Made by a program: the position numbers and the translations under genes | In this document: positions 56,016-63,933 of the stretch, in pieces | How positions within the stretch are numbered: the stretch's first letter is position 1 | Layout of the letters: the number at the start of each line of letters is the position of its first letter | Source: Methylophilaceae bacterium | GTDB lineage: Bacteria > Pseudomonadota > Gammaproteobacteria > Burkholderiales > Methylophilaceae | Length of the DNA stretch: 64,000 nucleotides | Direction of reading: 5' to 3' | Assembly: GCA_028351715.1 (NCBI GenBank) | Contig: JAOMKM010000003.1 | Span: 1 to 64,000, forward strand | The notes under the pieces: model-generated | What the model saw: the letters and a program-made list of their open reading frames with translations, nothing else | What the model was told of the DNA's origin: nothing | Database searches by the model: none

Positions 56016-56999
56016 ATGAGAATTGCTATTATCGGAGCAGGAATTTCATCCATAACCATTGCTCAAAATTTAAAAAAAGACGCTACCGTATCAATTTTTG
56101 AAAAAAGCAAAAGTGTAGGTGGAAGAATGGCTTTCCGTCGCTCTACTCCATATGAGTTTGATCATGGTGCCCAATTTTTCACCGCTAAAGGTACAATTTT
56201 TAAGAATTTCATCAAGCCATTAATCAAAGAAAATATAATCAAGCGCTGGGATGCCCGCTTTGCTGAATTCATAGACAATAAAATATTAAGGACTATCTCT
56301 TGGAATGCAGAATATCCGCATTATGTTGGTACTCCTGGGATGAATTCGATTGCTGAATATTTGTCTACGGAGCTTAGTATAAAATTAAATACTAAAGTAA
56401 ATAAAGTAGTTCACAATGCAAATAATTGGGAGTTATTTGATGATGATTCAAATAATTTAGGTAAATTTGATTGGGTTATATCTACTGCTCCTGCAATACA
56501 ATCTGCAGAAATTCTCCCGGTCTATTTTAAGTATCATAAAGATTTACTTGATAGAAAAATGGTAGGTTGTTTTTCATTAATGCTTGGTTTTAAAAAGCCA
56601 ATTTCATTATTATGGGATGTTGCTCTTATAAGAAATGCAGATATAAGTTGGATATCAATTAATAGCTCAAAACCAGACAGAGGAAACTCATTTTCTATGT
56701 TAATTAACTCAACAAATGCATGGGCAGAAGATCATTTATCTGATGATTCTCAAAGCGTCATCTCATATCTACAGAAGGAAACAACAAGAATTATAGGGCA
56801 TGATACTGGTAATGCAGACCATGTCAGCCTCAAAGCCTGGCACTATGCGAATATAAGCAAACAGACCAAATCAGACTTATTAATTGATTATGATAATAAG
56901 CTTGCCTCTTGTGGGGACTGGATTACACAAGGGAGAATTGAAAATGCTTTTGAAGCAGGATTCTTAATGGCACAAGAAATTAATAAAATAATAAAATAA
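56016..56999 (+). CDS. Renalase-like FAD-dependent amine oxidase family protein
   Basis: A 327-residue flavoprotein with an N-terminal FAD-binding Rossmann motif (IAIIGAGISSITIAQNL, about 3-19), the second FAD block KSVGGRMAFRR (about 35-45) and FDHGAQFFTAKG (about 50-61), as in renalase-like proteins, and the C-terminal ASCGDWITQGRIENAFEAG (about 299-317) that closes the FAD site. Substrate is unknown; relatives are often found beside photolyase or carotenoid genes. It is convergent with blh, one base between stops. Confidence 0.85.
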   Translation: MRIAIIGAGISSITIAQNLKKDATVSIFEKSKSVGGRMAFRRSTPYEFDHGAQFFTAKGTIFKNFIKPLIKENIIKRWDARFAEFIDNKILRTISWNAEYPHYVGTPGMNSIAEYLSTELSIKLNTKVNKVVHNANNWELFDDDSNNLGKFDWVISTAPAIQSAEILPVYFKYHKDLLDRKMVGCFSLMLGFKKPISLLWDVALIRNADISWISINSSKPDRGNSFSMLINSTNAWAEDHLSDDSQSVISYLQKETTRIIGHDTGNADHVSLKAWHYANISKQTKSDLLIDYDNKLASCGDWITQGRIENAFEAGFLMAQEINKIIK

Positions 57000-57000
57000 T

Positions 57001-57885
57001 CTATCTTCTTATAAATTTTAATAAAGAAGGTAAGGTCATATGTGCAATAGTTAAGGATCCTAAAATAGGAAATATTAAAGAATAAACATCTGCATTCCAA
57101 TATCTACCATATGTAAATCCGATAAATACTAATACTGGAAGAGTAAAAATAATAAGCCATTTAAGGTCGACGTTCCAATTAAAATTAGAATCAATTAAAG
57201 AACGAACTCCATGTAACCCACAGAAATAAATTGCAAACCAAACAAATGGATGAGTAAAGTAAGAGAGAACAACTAGAGAGGTGAGTTCAAGCAGTAACAA
57301 AATATCCTTATTTTTAAACCAAACCACCATCAACATTGAATTACCAATATTACTTATAAAGTTCCAATACAGCCTAATAATGCTGAGAATTAAAATGCAA
57401 TAAATAATAACAATTAAGAAATCAGCTATATTGAATCCGATTAAATTATAAAAAATTGAATCAACAATATCTCTTTTAAATAAAATTGGTAAGAAAGTCA
57501 TACTGAAACCCCATGACAGTCTAATATTTATGTCAGATAGTTTAAGGAATTTTAAATCAGAATTTCCAAAATGAAAAATTGACATGATAAGTAAAACCAA
57601 TAATCCAATTGCAGGATAGCTTACCCATAAAGACCAACCTAATATTACTAAAGATAAATATAGACCAAATAGAATAATTCTTTGGAAATTTTTATTTATT
57701 CCTCCCCATATTAATTTTCCATCTAATGCACCATGACTAACCCCAAGTGTACTTACAAAAAAAAGAGCTACCCAAATTAAATAATTAAGATAACTATTGA
57801 TAAAATTAGAGAAAATATTAAAGATCAATATTAATAATGAAAATATAATAAATATCTGTTGGTGAATAATTACTTTATTTAACAT
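57001..57885 (-). CDS. blh: Beta-carotene 15,15'-dioxygenase Blh
   Basis: Blh cleaves beta-carotene symmetrically to two retinals, the rhodopsin chromophore. The 294-residue integral membrane protein is of the Brp/Blh family with the expected His motifs: SHGALDGKL (about 50-58), FHFGNSDLK, FTHPFVWFAIYFCGLHGVR (about 210-228) and IAHMTLPSLL at the C-terminus. These His residues bind the catalytic iron. It is the last gene of the retinal operon; its ATG overlaps the crtY end by 11 bases. Confidence 0.95.
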   Translation of the reverse strand: MLNKVIIHQQIFIIFSLLILIFNIFSNFINSYLNYLIWVALFFVSTLGVSHGALDGKLIWGGINKNFQRIILFGLYLSLVILGWSLWVSYPAIGLLVLLIMSIFHFGNSDLKFLKLSDINIRLSWGFSMTFLPILFKRDIVDSIFYNLIGFNIADFLIVIIYCILILSIIRLYWNFISNIGNSMLMVVWFKNKDILLLLELTSLVVLSYFTHPFVWFAIYFCGLHGVRSLIDSNFNWNVDLKWLIIFTLPVLVFIGFTYGRYWNADVYSLIFPILGSLTIAHMTLPSLLKFIRR

Positions 57886-59011
57886 ATTTTTTAATTAAGC
57901 CATGAATCATTATTATTTTTGGCATACTTAAGATTATAGATATAATATCTCTAAATGTTGGAACATCAGACATAAATCTAATAATAGATTTAATATCAGC
58001 ATTTCTAAACAATCTCATAAATACTATAGGTGCTTTGTGAGGCCACAAATAACATACCGTAAGAAAAATACTATCAAACCATTCTAATAGTTTATTTGGT
58101 TTAAATTCAAACTGTTTAATATTGCTACTTTCAATTTTATTATTTTCTATAGATTTAACCCATTGGGCAATTCTCATCATAGAGTAACCCGTTGATGGTC
58201 TAGCCATACCTGCAGACAGGCCAATAGGTATATTATTATTATCTATAAAGTCTTTAGATAAAATCATAGGTAGGACTCCCCATTCTTTTTTAATAGATCT
58301 AAATTTCTTATATTTTGTAAGTAGCTGATTATGTAATTTTTGAATGTGAGTAAAAGATGGGTTCTTAGTAAATAATGTGGTCTCTACTAATGCATTTTTA
58401 TTTGAAAAAGGAAGGGTATACGTGAACTCAATATCTTTTTTATTATTAGAGAACTCCATCAATGTAAGGACGTCAGAATTAAATTTTTCATTTTCAGCTA
58501 TTATTTCATTACCAATAAAGGCCTGACGAATACTAGGTGCAGATTTATACTGTTTTTTTGAAATTTTATTTCGACTATCAATTACATATTTAGTATATAT
58601 AGAGTCCTTGTTAGTAATAATCTCAATTAAATCCTTATTATTCTTAATTTTTTTTACATCTAATCCTTGCTTAAATGTAATTTTACCTTTGCATTGATTT
58701 AAGAGATTTTTAAGAGTCTCTTTACCATCAAAACATTCATAGGAGTATGGACTAATATCTTTATCAACAATTTCATCAGCATATGACACACGAATCTTAT
58801 TCCAGGCATGTCTTGCTTTTAAATTGTATATTTTTTTTATATCAATTAGATCAGGGCCCTGCCAAATACAAAAAGTCTGATTAATATTTTTTTTAATTTT
58901 TTTTTCAATCAATAAAATAGACTGATCTTTGTTTTTAATAATATATCTTGATAAGAACATTAAACTTGAAAGTCCTGCGCCTATAACTACAATATCAAAA
59001 CTTTTATTCAA
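57875..59011 (-). CDS. crtY: Lycopene beta-cyclase CrtY
   Basis: CrtY cyclises both ends of lycopene to beta-carotene. The 378-residue protein starts with TTG and has the dinucleotide motif VVIGAGLSSLMFLSRYI (about 8-24), IEKKIKKNINQTFC, and the family block GLSAGMARPSTGYSMMRIAQ (about 264-283). No crtZ or ketolase gene is present, so the pathway ends at beta-carotene before Blh. It begins one base after the crtB stop. Confidence 0.93.
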   Translation of the reverse strand: MNKSFDIVVIGAGLSSLMFLSRYIIKNKDQSILLIEKKIKKNINQTFCIWQGPDLIDIKKIYNLKARHAWNKIRVSYADEIVDKDISPYSYECFDGKETLKNLLNQCKGKITFKQGLDVKKIKNNKDLIEIITNKDSIYTKYVIDSRNKISKKQYKSAPSIRQAFIGNEIIAENEKFNSDVLTLMEFSNNKKDIEFTYTLPFSNKNALVETTLFTKNPSFTHIQKLHNQLLTKYKKFRSIKKEWGVLPMILSKDFIDNNNIPIGLSAGMARPSTGYSMMRIAQWVKSIENNKIESSNIKQFEFKPNKLLEWFDSIFLTVCYLWPHKAPIVFMRLFRNADIKSIIRFMSDVPTFRDIISIILSMPKIIMIHGLIKKYVK

Positions 59012-59012
59012 T

Positions 59013-59870
59013 TTAATGTGCTCCTGGTAAATTCATAATAGAGGTATGTAATTTCTTATTATGGACTTTTAGCTCAGCATGATTATTTGTTATTGAAAAA
59101 ATATTGGCTAAGGTTATTCTTAATTTTTCATATTTAGTAACAAACACCCTACCCTTTAAATATGAAACATCCTTATTGATAATCTTTTTACCAATAGCTT
59201 GGTAGAGCTTAGATGCTATTTTTATTGCTAGTGGTGTTCTACCTGGCAAAAAAGGGATTGCCAAATCTGCACTAGCATAATACTTGTCAGCTAATTTTAA
59301 TAGCGTGTTTTGACATGCTTTAATTTTATTATATGTAGCTTTATTAGGTCTATTTACCTCATCAGCTACCAACCTTCCAACTAGACTTTTTGGCAAATAT
59401 ACTCTCCCCATTGCTGAATCTTCTTTTATATCTCTGGAAATATTTGTTAATTGCATTGCTATACCTAAATCGATTGCATATCGTCTTATATTACTATTCT
59501 TTACTTCTAATGCATCACACACCATCAATCCAACAATACCCGCAACTCTATAGCAGTAGATAGTTAGTTCATTAATTGACGTTGGTTGTTTATGAGATAA
59601 ATCACTTTTTTGTCCTAATATAAACTGTCTGGTTATTTCTTTTGAAGGATTAAATTTTTTTTCCAGCCCTATAAAGCCTTCTATTTTTTTATAAAAATTT
59701 TTTTTAAGATCTATATTTAATTCTTTTTTATTGTTGTCTACTATGTCATCAATTTTTCTGCAGAAGGCATATATTGAAAATAATCTTAATTTGATCTTTT
59801 TTTCAAGAAAAAAAGACGCCCAGTAAAAAGTCTTGCCATATTTTTGGATAATATGAGATTGCTTTTTCAT
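59013..59870 (-). CDS. crtB: Phytoene synthase CrtB
   Basis: CrtB joins two geranylgeranyl diphosphates to phytoene. The 285-residue protein has both Asp-rich motifs, KIDDIVDNNKKE (about 38-49) and TNISRDIKEDSAMGRVYLP (about 140-158), and the upstream YAFCRKIDD segment. The ATG overlaps the crtI stop (ATGA). The protein is of ordinary length. Confidence 0.95.
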   Translation of the reverse strand: MKKQSHIIQKYGKTFYWASFFLEKKIKLRLFSIYAFCRKIDDIVDNNKKELNIDLKKNFYKKIEGFIGLEKKFNPSKEITRQFILGQKSDLSHKQPTSINELTIYCYRVAGIVGLMVCDALEVKNSNIRRYAIDLGIAMQLTNISRDIKEDSAMGRVYLPKSLVGRLVADEVNRPNKATYNKIKACQNTLLKLADKYYASADLAIPFLPGRTPLAIKIASKLYQAIGKKIINKDVSYLKGRVFVTKYEKLRITLANIFSITNNHAELKVHNKKLHTSIMNLPGAH

Positions 59871-61333
59871 GGGTGAATTATATTATCAACTACTTTTGCA
59901 GAATTTAATACCCCAGGTATCCCAGCTCCTGGATGAGTCCCGGCACCAACATAATACAAATTTTTATATTTATCGTCTTGGTTGTGTGTCCTAAACCATG
60001 CAGATTGAGTCAAAATTGGTGCTATAGAGAAACCACTTCCATAGGGTGTTCTATAATTATTTTTAAAATCTATTGGAGTCATGCTAAATTTACAAACAGC
60101 ATTTGTCAAAATTCCTGGCATTATAGTTTTGTCCAATGAGCCTAATATCTTTTCAGAAAAGCTATCCTTAATTTCATTCCAATTATAATTTCCCTTTAAA
60201 TTTGGAACTGGGACTAGCGCATAGTATGAATCATGACCTTCTGGAGCAAATGAAGAGTCAGTAGCTGTCGGTCTATGAAGATATATAGAGAAATCATCTG
60301 CCAAGTGATGTCTGTCAAAAATATCTTCTAGTAGCTCTTTATATCTGGGCCCCATCCAAATTGTATGGTGCGCAACATTTTTATATTGTTTTTTTGATCC
60401 AAAAAATAATACAAATAGACCCATTGAATGTTTAGCATATTTTTTAAGTATTTGGTTATGCCATGATATTTTAGTATTTCTAAGAAATTCACTATTTACC
60501 TGAATTGGATCAGCATTACTTACAATAATATCGGCTTTTACTTCTTTTCCATTTAAAAACTTAATGCTTTTTACTGAATTTATATTGGTAATAAATTCAT
60601 CAACGTCATGCTCATAATGAATATTTACGCCATGTCTTTCCATGAGATTTTTTAACTCTTTAACTAGGTGATTAGTTCCTCCCATTGCAAATGATATCCC
60701 CCACTTTTGCTCTAATGCATGAATCAAAGCATATATTGAAGATGTCGTAAAAGGATTGCCTCCAACTAAAAGTGGTTGAATTGAAAATGCTTGCCTTAAA
60801 TTGGGGTGCTCTAAGTATTTCGAAACAAAACTGTAAACTGATTTGTATCCTCCTAACCTTATAATATCTGGGCCATACCGTACCATCTTTAGAATCTTAT
60901 TAAATGGTTCACTAGCAAGCCTCTCGTAACCTAACTCAAATATTTCCTCAGCTCTTTTAAGCATCTTCAAATAACCATCAACATCTTTTGGGGATATTTG
61001 ATCAATCTGTTCAAGCATTTTTCTTCTGTCAGGTCCGTAATCAAACCCTGTTCCATCATTAAAATAAAATCTATACCAAGGATCTAATGGTTTGAATGTT
61101 ACATAATTATCTATATTTTCATTTAGAAGAGAAAACAATTCTTTGAATAAGTAAGGTGCTGTTATAACTGTTGGTCCTGCATCGTGAAGGTAGCCATCTT
61201 TACTAAATTTTTGAGCGCGTCCACCAAGCTCATCTAATCTTTCATATAAGGAGACCTCATAACCTCTAGATTTAAACCTAATTGCTGACGCTATTCCACC
61301 TAAACCACCACCAATAATTGCTACAGTCTTCAC
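59867..61333 (-). CDS. crtI: Phytoene desaturase CrtI
   Basis: CrtI introduces four double bonds in phytoene to give lycopene. The 488-residue flavoprotein starts with GTG and has VAIIGGGLGGIASAIRF (about 4-20), LYERLDELGGRAQKF (about 29-43), HDAGPTVITAP (about 49-59) and the C-terminal NLYYVGAGTHPGAGIPGV (about 458-475), all diagnostic. The start shares one base with the crtE stop. Confidence 0.96.
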   Translation of the reverse strand: MKTVAIIGGGLGGIASAIRFKSRGYEVSLYERLDELGGRAQKFSKDGYLHDAGPTVITAPYLFKELFSLLNENIDNYVTFKPLDPWYRFYFNDGTGFDYGPDRRKMLEQIDQISPKDVDGYLKMLKRAEEIFELGYERLASEPFNKILKMVRYGPDIIRLGGYKSVYSFVSKYLEHPNLRQAFSIQPLLVGGNPFTTSSIYALIHALEQKWGISFAMGGTNHLVKELKNLMERHGVNIHYEHDVDEFITNINSVKSIKFLNGKEVKADIIVSNADPIQVNSEFLRNTKISWHNQILKKYAKHSMGLFVLFFGSKKQYKNVAHHTIWMGPRYKELLEDIFDRHHLADDFSIYLHRPTATDSSFAPEGHDSYYALVPVPNLKGNYNWNEIKDSFSEKILGSLDKTIMPGILTNAVCKFSMTPIDFKNNYRTPYGSGFSIAPILTQSAWFRTHNQDDKYKNLYYVGAGTHPGAGIPGVLNSAKVVDNIIHP

Positions 61334-62301
61334 TATTTTTCTTCCATAAGACTTTCTAGTCTGTCATTAATTTCATCTTCAATTGATACCAAAACAGGCT
61401 GAACTACCATAGGAACTCTATGGAATTGATTTCTTGCACCTTCAAGTAAATTATTTATATTACTTTTTTGCTCCTGAATAGATTTTTTATTAATATAATT
61501 AATTAGTAGTTTTGGCTCTTCTTTTATTTTTAACTTATTCTCTAGATCTAACTTTTCTAGAATAGAAATTAGCATCCCATTTGGATGACCTTTATATATA
61601 TCAGAAAAAATATCTTGGTTAATTCCTACTAAATTTTCAACATCATTCAAATACTGATAAGACAAACCTAAATAATTTGATGCTTCTTGAAGCCCATCAC
61701 ATTCATCAATTGAGCATTCTCTACATTTAAACATCCCCATCATTGGTAATGCTATAAATGGAGATGTTTTATTAATTACCATTTTCATGTACTCATCCCA
61801 TGACATATCAAGGACATTAAAACTAACATCTTTAGATTGTCCAAAAATTATTTCTTTAACTGAGCAAGATAATAATTTTAGCAAAATTGTTTGATGCCAC
61901 CCTTCCTCAATTTCAGTAATCTTCCTAAATGACTCCGCAATCAAATAATCACCTGTGCAAATAGCTGCAGAAATGCCGTATGCTTTCCAGACACTACTTT
62001 GTCCCCTTCTAAGAGAATCTTGATCACATACATCATCATGAAGTAATGATGCGCTGTGAATTAATTCACATACTACTGCCCAATTTATAGATGTTTGACT
62101 CGATAGACCTAATAAACCACCTGTTGCTAATGCAAGTCTCGCCCGTAGCCATTTTCCTTGCGATTCTCCATGATGATTTAACCAAGCAGATAGAAATTTG
62201 TCCTCCACCTCAAAGCTTTTGGCAAATTCATTTTTAACAGTATCCAAAAATTTATCTGCCTCAGGTGGTATAAATGATTCATCCCAAGAATTTTTTTTCA
62301 T
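61333..62301 (-). CDS. crtE: Geranylgeranyl diphosphate synthase CrtE (divergent)
   Basis: CrtE supplies geranylgeranyl diphosphate for phytoene synthase. The protein is about 322 residues (ATG 62301; an in-frame TTG at 62313 adds four) and has the first Asp-rich motif in LLHDDVCDQDSLRRG (about 88-102), giving DDxxD. The second motif is degenerate: YLNDVENLVG replaces the usual DDxxD. Other conserved blocks (WLRARLALATGGL) are present, and the operon context leaves little doubt about the role. No clear Shine-Dalgarno is seen. Confidence 0.9.
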   Translation of the reverse strand: MKKNSWDESFIPPEADKFLDTVKNEFAKSFEVEDKFLSAWLNHHGESQGKWLRARLALATGGLLGLSSQTSINWAVVCELIHSASLLHDDVCDQDSLRRGQSSVWKAYGISAAICTGDYLIAESFRKITEIEEGWHQTILLKLLSCSVKEIIFGQSKDVSFNVLDMSWDEYMKMVINKTSPFIALPMMGMFKCRECSIDECDGLQEASNYLGLSYQYLNDVENLVGINQDIFSDIYKGHPNGMLISILEKLDLENKLKIKEEPKLLINYINKKSIQEQKSNINNLLEGARNQFHRVPMVVQPVLVSIEDEINDRLESLMEEK

Positions 62302-62367
62302 AATATTATTCAACTATAGAAGCTTTTTTATATAGCTGTCTTTTTTTAAAAAATAATCTCAAATTAA

Positions 62368-63105
62368 TTACGCCCCTGCATCTGATTTTCGTTGAGCAAT
62401 CATATAAATCATCACGCCAAACAAACCAATTGAGACTACATCAGCAATTGTATATCCAACCTGTATGTTTATATAAGATGCATCCGGAGTAATCATTGGT
62501 ACTAAATATATTATTGGATAAAAAGTCCATGAAATAATAAGTAACCACCTTGCATTACTTACCAAACCTTGAACATTTTTAGGTTGTTTAGTGATTGAAT
62601 TTTCGAGTCCCACAACCAAACTATATAGAATGTATAAAAATGGAACCATTGCTAATAACCAATACATCCAGCGATCACCCAATTGGCTTACATCAACTAG
62701 CCCTTCACCAGGGTAACCTAAAATAACCATTAGTATGGCTGCAATAGTAAGTTTTGTACCTACAGAAAATGTTTCCTCCTTACTTAGTCGCATTACAAGA
62801 ACTAACTCAAGTAACAACAAAGGAACAGTTAGTAGCCAACCAACATATCGATATGCAATGTTAAATTCTAACCCTGTTGCTAGAACTTCTCCATACATTA
62901 ATGTAAAGGCATCATTAAAACTATCGAACATTCTTAAATAATGATAGAAGGCTATTAAGCATACCAAGCCTGACAAAGTAAGGGCTGTTTTATATGCTGG
63001 GGCGACTTGAGAGCGCTGAGCAAAAAAGAAAACAGTACTCGCACCAAATGCTGCAATAGCAAAAGACAGCGAGTTATACACTAAGTTGAAATTAACGGCC
63101 TCCAT
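62368..63105 (-). CDS. Microbial rhodopsin lacking the retinal-binding lysine
   Basis: A 245-residue seven-helix type 1 rhodopsin. Helix C reads RYVGWLLTVPLLLLE: Arg86, Thr93 and Glu100 are kept, but the proton-acceptor Asp is Gly89. Helix G reads YTIADVVSIGLFG: Asp222 is kept, but Lys that forms the retinal Schiff base is Ile226 (codon ATT, 62428-62430). His55 and the helix F SWTFYPIIY aromatic belt are retained. It resembles xanthorhodopsin-type proteins overall, and no other lysine is in a helix G position. AGGAG lies before its ATG. It heads the retinal operon; a regulatory, partner-binding or non-covalent retinal role is inference. Confidence 0.93.
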   Translation of the reverse strand: MEAVNFNLVYNSLSFAIAAFGASTVFFFAQRSQVAPAYKTALTLSGLVCLIAFYHYLRMFDSFNDAFTLMYGEVLATGLEFNIAYRYVGWLLTVPLLLLELVLVMRLSKEETFSVGTKLTIAAILMVILGYPGEGLVDVSQLGDRWMYWLLAMVPFLYILYSLVVGLENSITKQPKNVQGLVSNARWLLIISWTFYPIIYLVPMITPDASYINIQVGYTIADVVSIGLFGVMIYMIAQRKSDAGA

Positions 63106-63130
63106 CTTATCTCCTGGTTTTTACATTAAA

Positions 63131-63160
63131 AAAAAACGCGCCATTTCTGACGCGTTTTTT
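63131..63160 (-). terminator. Intrinsic terminator between the two rhodopsin genes
   Basis: AAAAAACGCG (63131-63140) and CGCGTTTTTT (63151-63160) form a perfect ten-base-pair stem with a ten-base loop. On the minus strand the stem is followed by further T bases (plus-strand A-run at 63128-63130). It lies after the proteorhodopsin stop and only 25 bases before the next ATG, so transcription of the downstream operon from the proteorhodopsin promoter must be partial read-through. Confidence 0.85.
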
Positions 63161-63188
63161 ACAACTATTATTTCAAGTAACAAAAACT

Positions 63189-63875
63189 TTATCTAGTAGC
63201 TTTTGAACCTGATGTTGCTGCTGCCCATATAACTACACCAAATGCGATCTTATTAACAAAGTCAGCTAAGTTATAGACTAAGTTTAAAGTACCTGCATCT
63301 GCACTTCCAGTGTAGCCAAGGTAATATCCTATTGGGTATATAGCCCAACCAACAGTAACGATAAGTCTTAAAGCATTAAATGCTTTTTTACTTGCTGCTG
63401 TACCCTTACTTGCACTAATCTTACTAGCTTCACCTGCGAATACTTCATAGATGATGTATAACCAAGCAATCATACCTATAGTGAAACCAGACCAAATACC
63501 TACAGTACCAACTTCGCCTAGGTAACCAGCTACTAACATAACTATTGATGCAATTAATAAACGCCAAAATACTGACATTGCTACAACTGCAATAGCTGCT
63601 AGTATTAAGTAAAACTCAACAATTTGTAGTGGCACTGTTAATAGCCAATCTACGTATCTAAATACTGTTGGTGAAGCACCTGTATCTATCCATACTCCTC
63701 TCATGTAGAAATAATGAATCGCTGCTATACCTGTAACCATTGCTGCAACTGTAAGTGATGTTTTCCATTTACCTTCAGCTCTATCTCTTTCTACCCAGAA
63801 AAAAAACGTTGCCGCTACCATTGCCGCAGATAAAAGCCAAAAGCTTACCCCGACAAAATCATTTGGATCTAACAT
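63189..63875 (-). CDS. Proteorhodopsin (light-driven proton pump, blue-type)
   Basis: A 228-residue proteorhodopsin that pumps protons outward on illumination. Helix C reads RYVDWLLTVPLQIVEFYL: proton acceptor Asp76, Thr80, donor Glu87 (the DTE pump motif), and Gln84 at the spectral-tuning site corresponding to residue 105, typical of blue absorption. His54 in IHYFYMRG partners the acceptor. Helix G has YNLADFVNKIAFG with Asp205 and the retinal Lys209. A frame stop just upstream and a strong AGGGAG before the ATG fix the start; there is no cleavable signal peptide. Confidence 0.97.
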   Translation of the reverse strand: MLDPNDFVGVSFWLLSAAMVAATFFFWVERDRAEGKWKTSLTVAAMVTGIAAIHYFYMRGVWIDTGASPTVFRYVDWLLTVPLQIVEFYLILAAIAVVAMSVFWRLLIASIVMLVAGYLGEVGTVGIWSGFTIGMIAWLYIIYEVFAGEASKISASKGTAASKKAFNALRLIVTVGWAIYPIGYYLGYTGSADAGTLNLVYNLADFVNKIAFGVVIWAAATSGSKATR

Positions 63876-63904
63876 ATGAAACTCTCCCTGTTTAAATTAC
63901 ATAG

Positions 63905-63933
63905 TTTATAAAAAATTTAAGAGCGTTAAGAAA
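63905..63933 (-). promoter_or_regulatory. Weak candidate promoter of proteorhodopsin
   Basis: On the minus strand TATAAA (plus 63905-63910) lies about 30 bases before the ATG, with a poor -35 candidate TTTCTT 17 bases further upstream. It would give a short leader containing the strong ribosome binding site. The rest of 63934-64000 shows no gene. Confidence 0.3.

Noticed and set aside
62368..63105. The lysine-less rhodopsin as a misaligned ordinary rhodopsin or a sequencing error.
   Set aside because: The minus-strand bases give ATT at 62428-62430, and Asp222 four residues earlier fixes the register. A lysine codon would need two base changes, and the acceptor Asp is changed independently, so one read error cannot explain both.
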